DNA from: Bacteroidetes bacterium MedPE-SWsnd-G2
Lineage (GTDB): Bacteria > Bacteroidota > Bacteroidia > Flavobacteriales > Flavobacteriaceae
Length of the DNA: 64,000 nt
NCBI GenBank assembly: GCA_001874335.1
Contig: MPDE01000001.1
Span: 124,001 to 188,000 of the forward strand
Direction: 5' to 3'
In this document: positions 63,391 through 64,000 of the stretch, in pieces
Position numbering within the stretch: position 1 is the first letter of the stretch
Layout of the letters: each line of letters starts with the position of its first letter
Made by a program: the position numbers and the translations under genes
Notes under the pieces: model-generated
Databases searched by the model: none
What the model was told of the DNA's origin: nothing
What the model saw: only the letters and a program-made list of their open reading frames with translations

Positions 63391-64000
63391 TTAGTTGTTC
63401 ATCGAATTTGACGCATAATTTCGCCACTTATCAATACATTGTACCATGTCTTGAGGAATTTCTGAATCAAAACTCATAAACTCACCAGTTTCTGGATGTT
63501 CAAATCCTAAAGTTTTGGCATGAAGCGCCTGTCTTGGAAGCACCTTAAAACAATTGTCTACAAACTGCTTATATTTCGAAAAAGTAGTACCCTTTAAAAT
63601 TCGCTCTCCTCCATAACGTTCATCATTAAATAATGTATGACCAATGTGTTTCATATGCACACGTATCTGATGCGTGCGCCCTGTTTCGAGTTTGCAACTC
63701 ACTAAGGTTACATAACCTAATCGTTCTATCACCTTGTAATGCGTTACCGCTGGTTTCCCTTGATCGGCATCATCACCTATAAAAACAGTATTCTGTAATC
63801 TGTTTTTAGGATGTCTACCTATGTTTCCTTCAATGGTACCTTCATCTTCTTCCATATTTCCCCATACCAAGGCCACATATTCACGCTGACTTGTTTTGTC
63901 AAAAAACTGTTTAGACAGATGGGTCATCGCTTCTTCCGTTTTAGCAACCACCAACAAACCACTGGTATCCTTATCAATACGATGCACTAATCCAGGTCTG
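63391..64000 (-). CDS. RluD-family 23S rRNA pseudouridine synthase, N-terminal part outside window
   Basis: The frame is open to the window end; the visible part covers about 203 codons. PGLVHRIDKDTSGLLVVAK has the catalytic Asp of RluA/RluC/RluD (HRxDxxTSG). CKLETGRTHQIRVHMKHIGH and LHAKTLGFEHPETGE are also diagnostic. The S4 domain and N-terminus must lie beyond 64000. It would isomerise uridines in 23S rRNA; the RluD type is most likely, from length and motif. Confidence 0.93.
   Translation of the reverse strand, partial: RPGLVHRIDKDTSGLLVVAKTEEAMTHLSKQFFDKTSQREYVALVWGNMEEDEGTIEGNIGRHPKNRLQNTVFIGDDADQGKPAVTHYKVIERLGYVTLVSCKLETGRTHQIRVHMKHIGHTLFNDERYGGERILKGTTFSKYKQFVDNCFKVLPRQALHAKTLGFEHPETGEFMSFDSEIPQDMVQCIDKWRNYASNSMNN

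Noticed and set aside
1-64000. CRISPR arrays, insertion sequences, rRNA and tRNA genes
   Set aside because: No regularly spaced repeats, no transposase frame and no tRNA or rRNA sequence (other than tmRNA) seen.

Overview
The window looks like a chromosomal segment of a low-GC member of the Flavobacteriaceae (Bacteroidota). The evidence is the AT-rich sequence, promoter elements of the Bacteroidota type (TTTG, about 19-21 bases, then TAnnTTTG), a tmRNA whose tag reads GENNYALAA, lipoprotein and outer-membrane families typical of the group, and a trp operon in the order E-G-D-C-F-B-A. The genus cannot be fixed from the sequence alone.

Layout. 1-3.75 kb: an outer-membrane barrel protein (cut by the window edge) and a very long TPR protein, in one minus-strand operon. 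3.9-17.05 kb: ftsE, then a surface-polysaccharide cluster with six glycosyltransferase-type genes, an FdtA-like sugar ketoisomerase and a DegT-type sugar aminotransferase, a FemAB/GNAT-like acyltransferase, a sulfotransferase and two convergent Wzx-type flippases. 17-22.7 kb: housekeeping genes (SemiSWEET-like protein, bipA, kdsA, an outer-membrane protein and a lysine-forming saccharopine-dehydrogenase-like enzyme). 22.87-23.26 kb: ssrA (tmRNA), followed 159 bases further on by a second copy of its last bases, which looks like an integration scar. 23.7-30.3 kb: accessory genes, including a membrane-anchored PIN-like protein, a BAAT-type hydrolase, a CPBP protease homologue and several orphans.

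30.4-36.8 kb holds the most suggestive little-described unit: a minus-strand operon encoding a lipoprotein inorganic pyrophosphatase, a large membrane-anchored beta-helix protein, a VTC-type polyphosphate polymerase domain, a DUF4956 membrane protein and a CotH-type kinase. 37.2-47.1 kb is a mixed set: metallophosphoesterase, SGNH lipoprotein, TetR, aldose epimerase, DUF1697, esterase-TPR, TSUP permease, RDD protein, membrane AraC regulator and a barrel protein. 47.1-54.2 kb contains a thiol-redox group (DsbD, two rhodaneses, a redoxin and a TlpA-like lipoprotein) and, divergently, marR, a nitroreductase and yceI.

54.26-61.26 kb is the complete trp operon. It has a consensus promoter, an 18-residue leader peptide with three consecutive Trp codons, a strong terminator hairpin and a plausible competing antiterminator: a classical ribosome-mediated attenuator. 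TrpE carries the LLESS feedback motif, so control by both attenuation and allosteric inhibition is expected. A TrmL-like tRNA methyltransferase is translationally coupled to trpA. 61.26-64 kb: VF530-like protein, UDG-family protein, a small membrane protein, YaaA and the C-terminal part of an RluD-family pseudouridine synthase cut by the window end. No rRNA, tRNA, insertion sequence or CRISPR array was seen.
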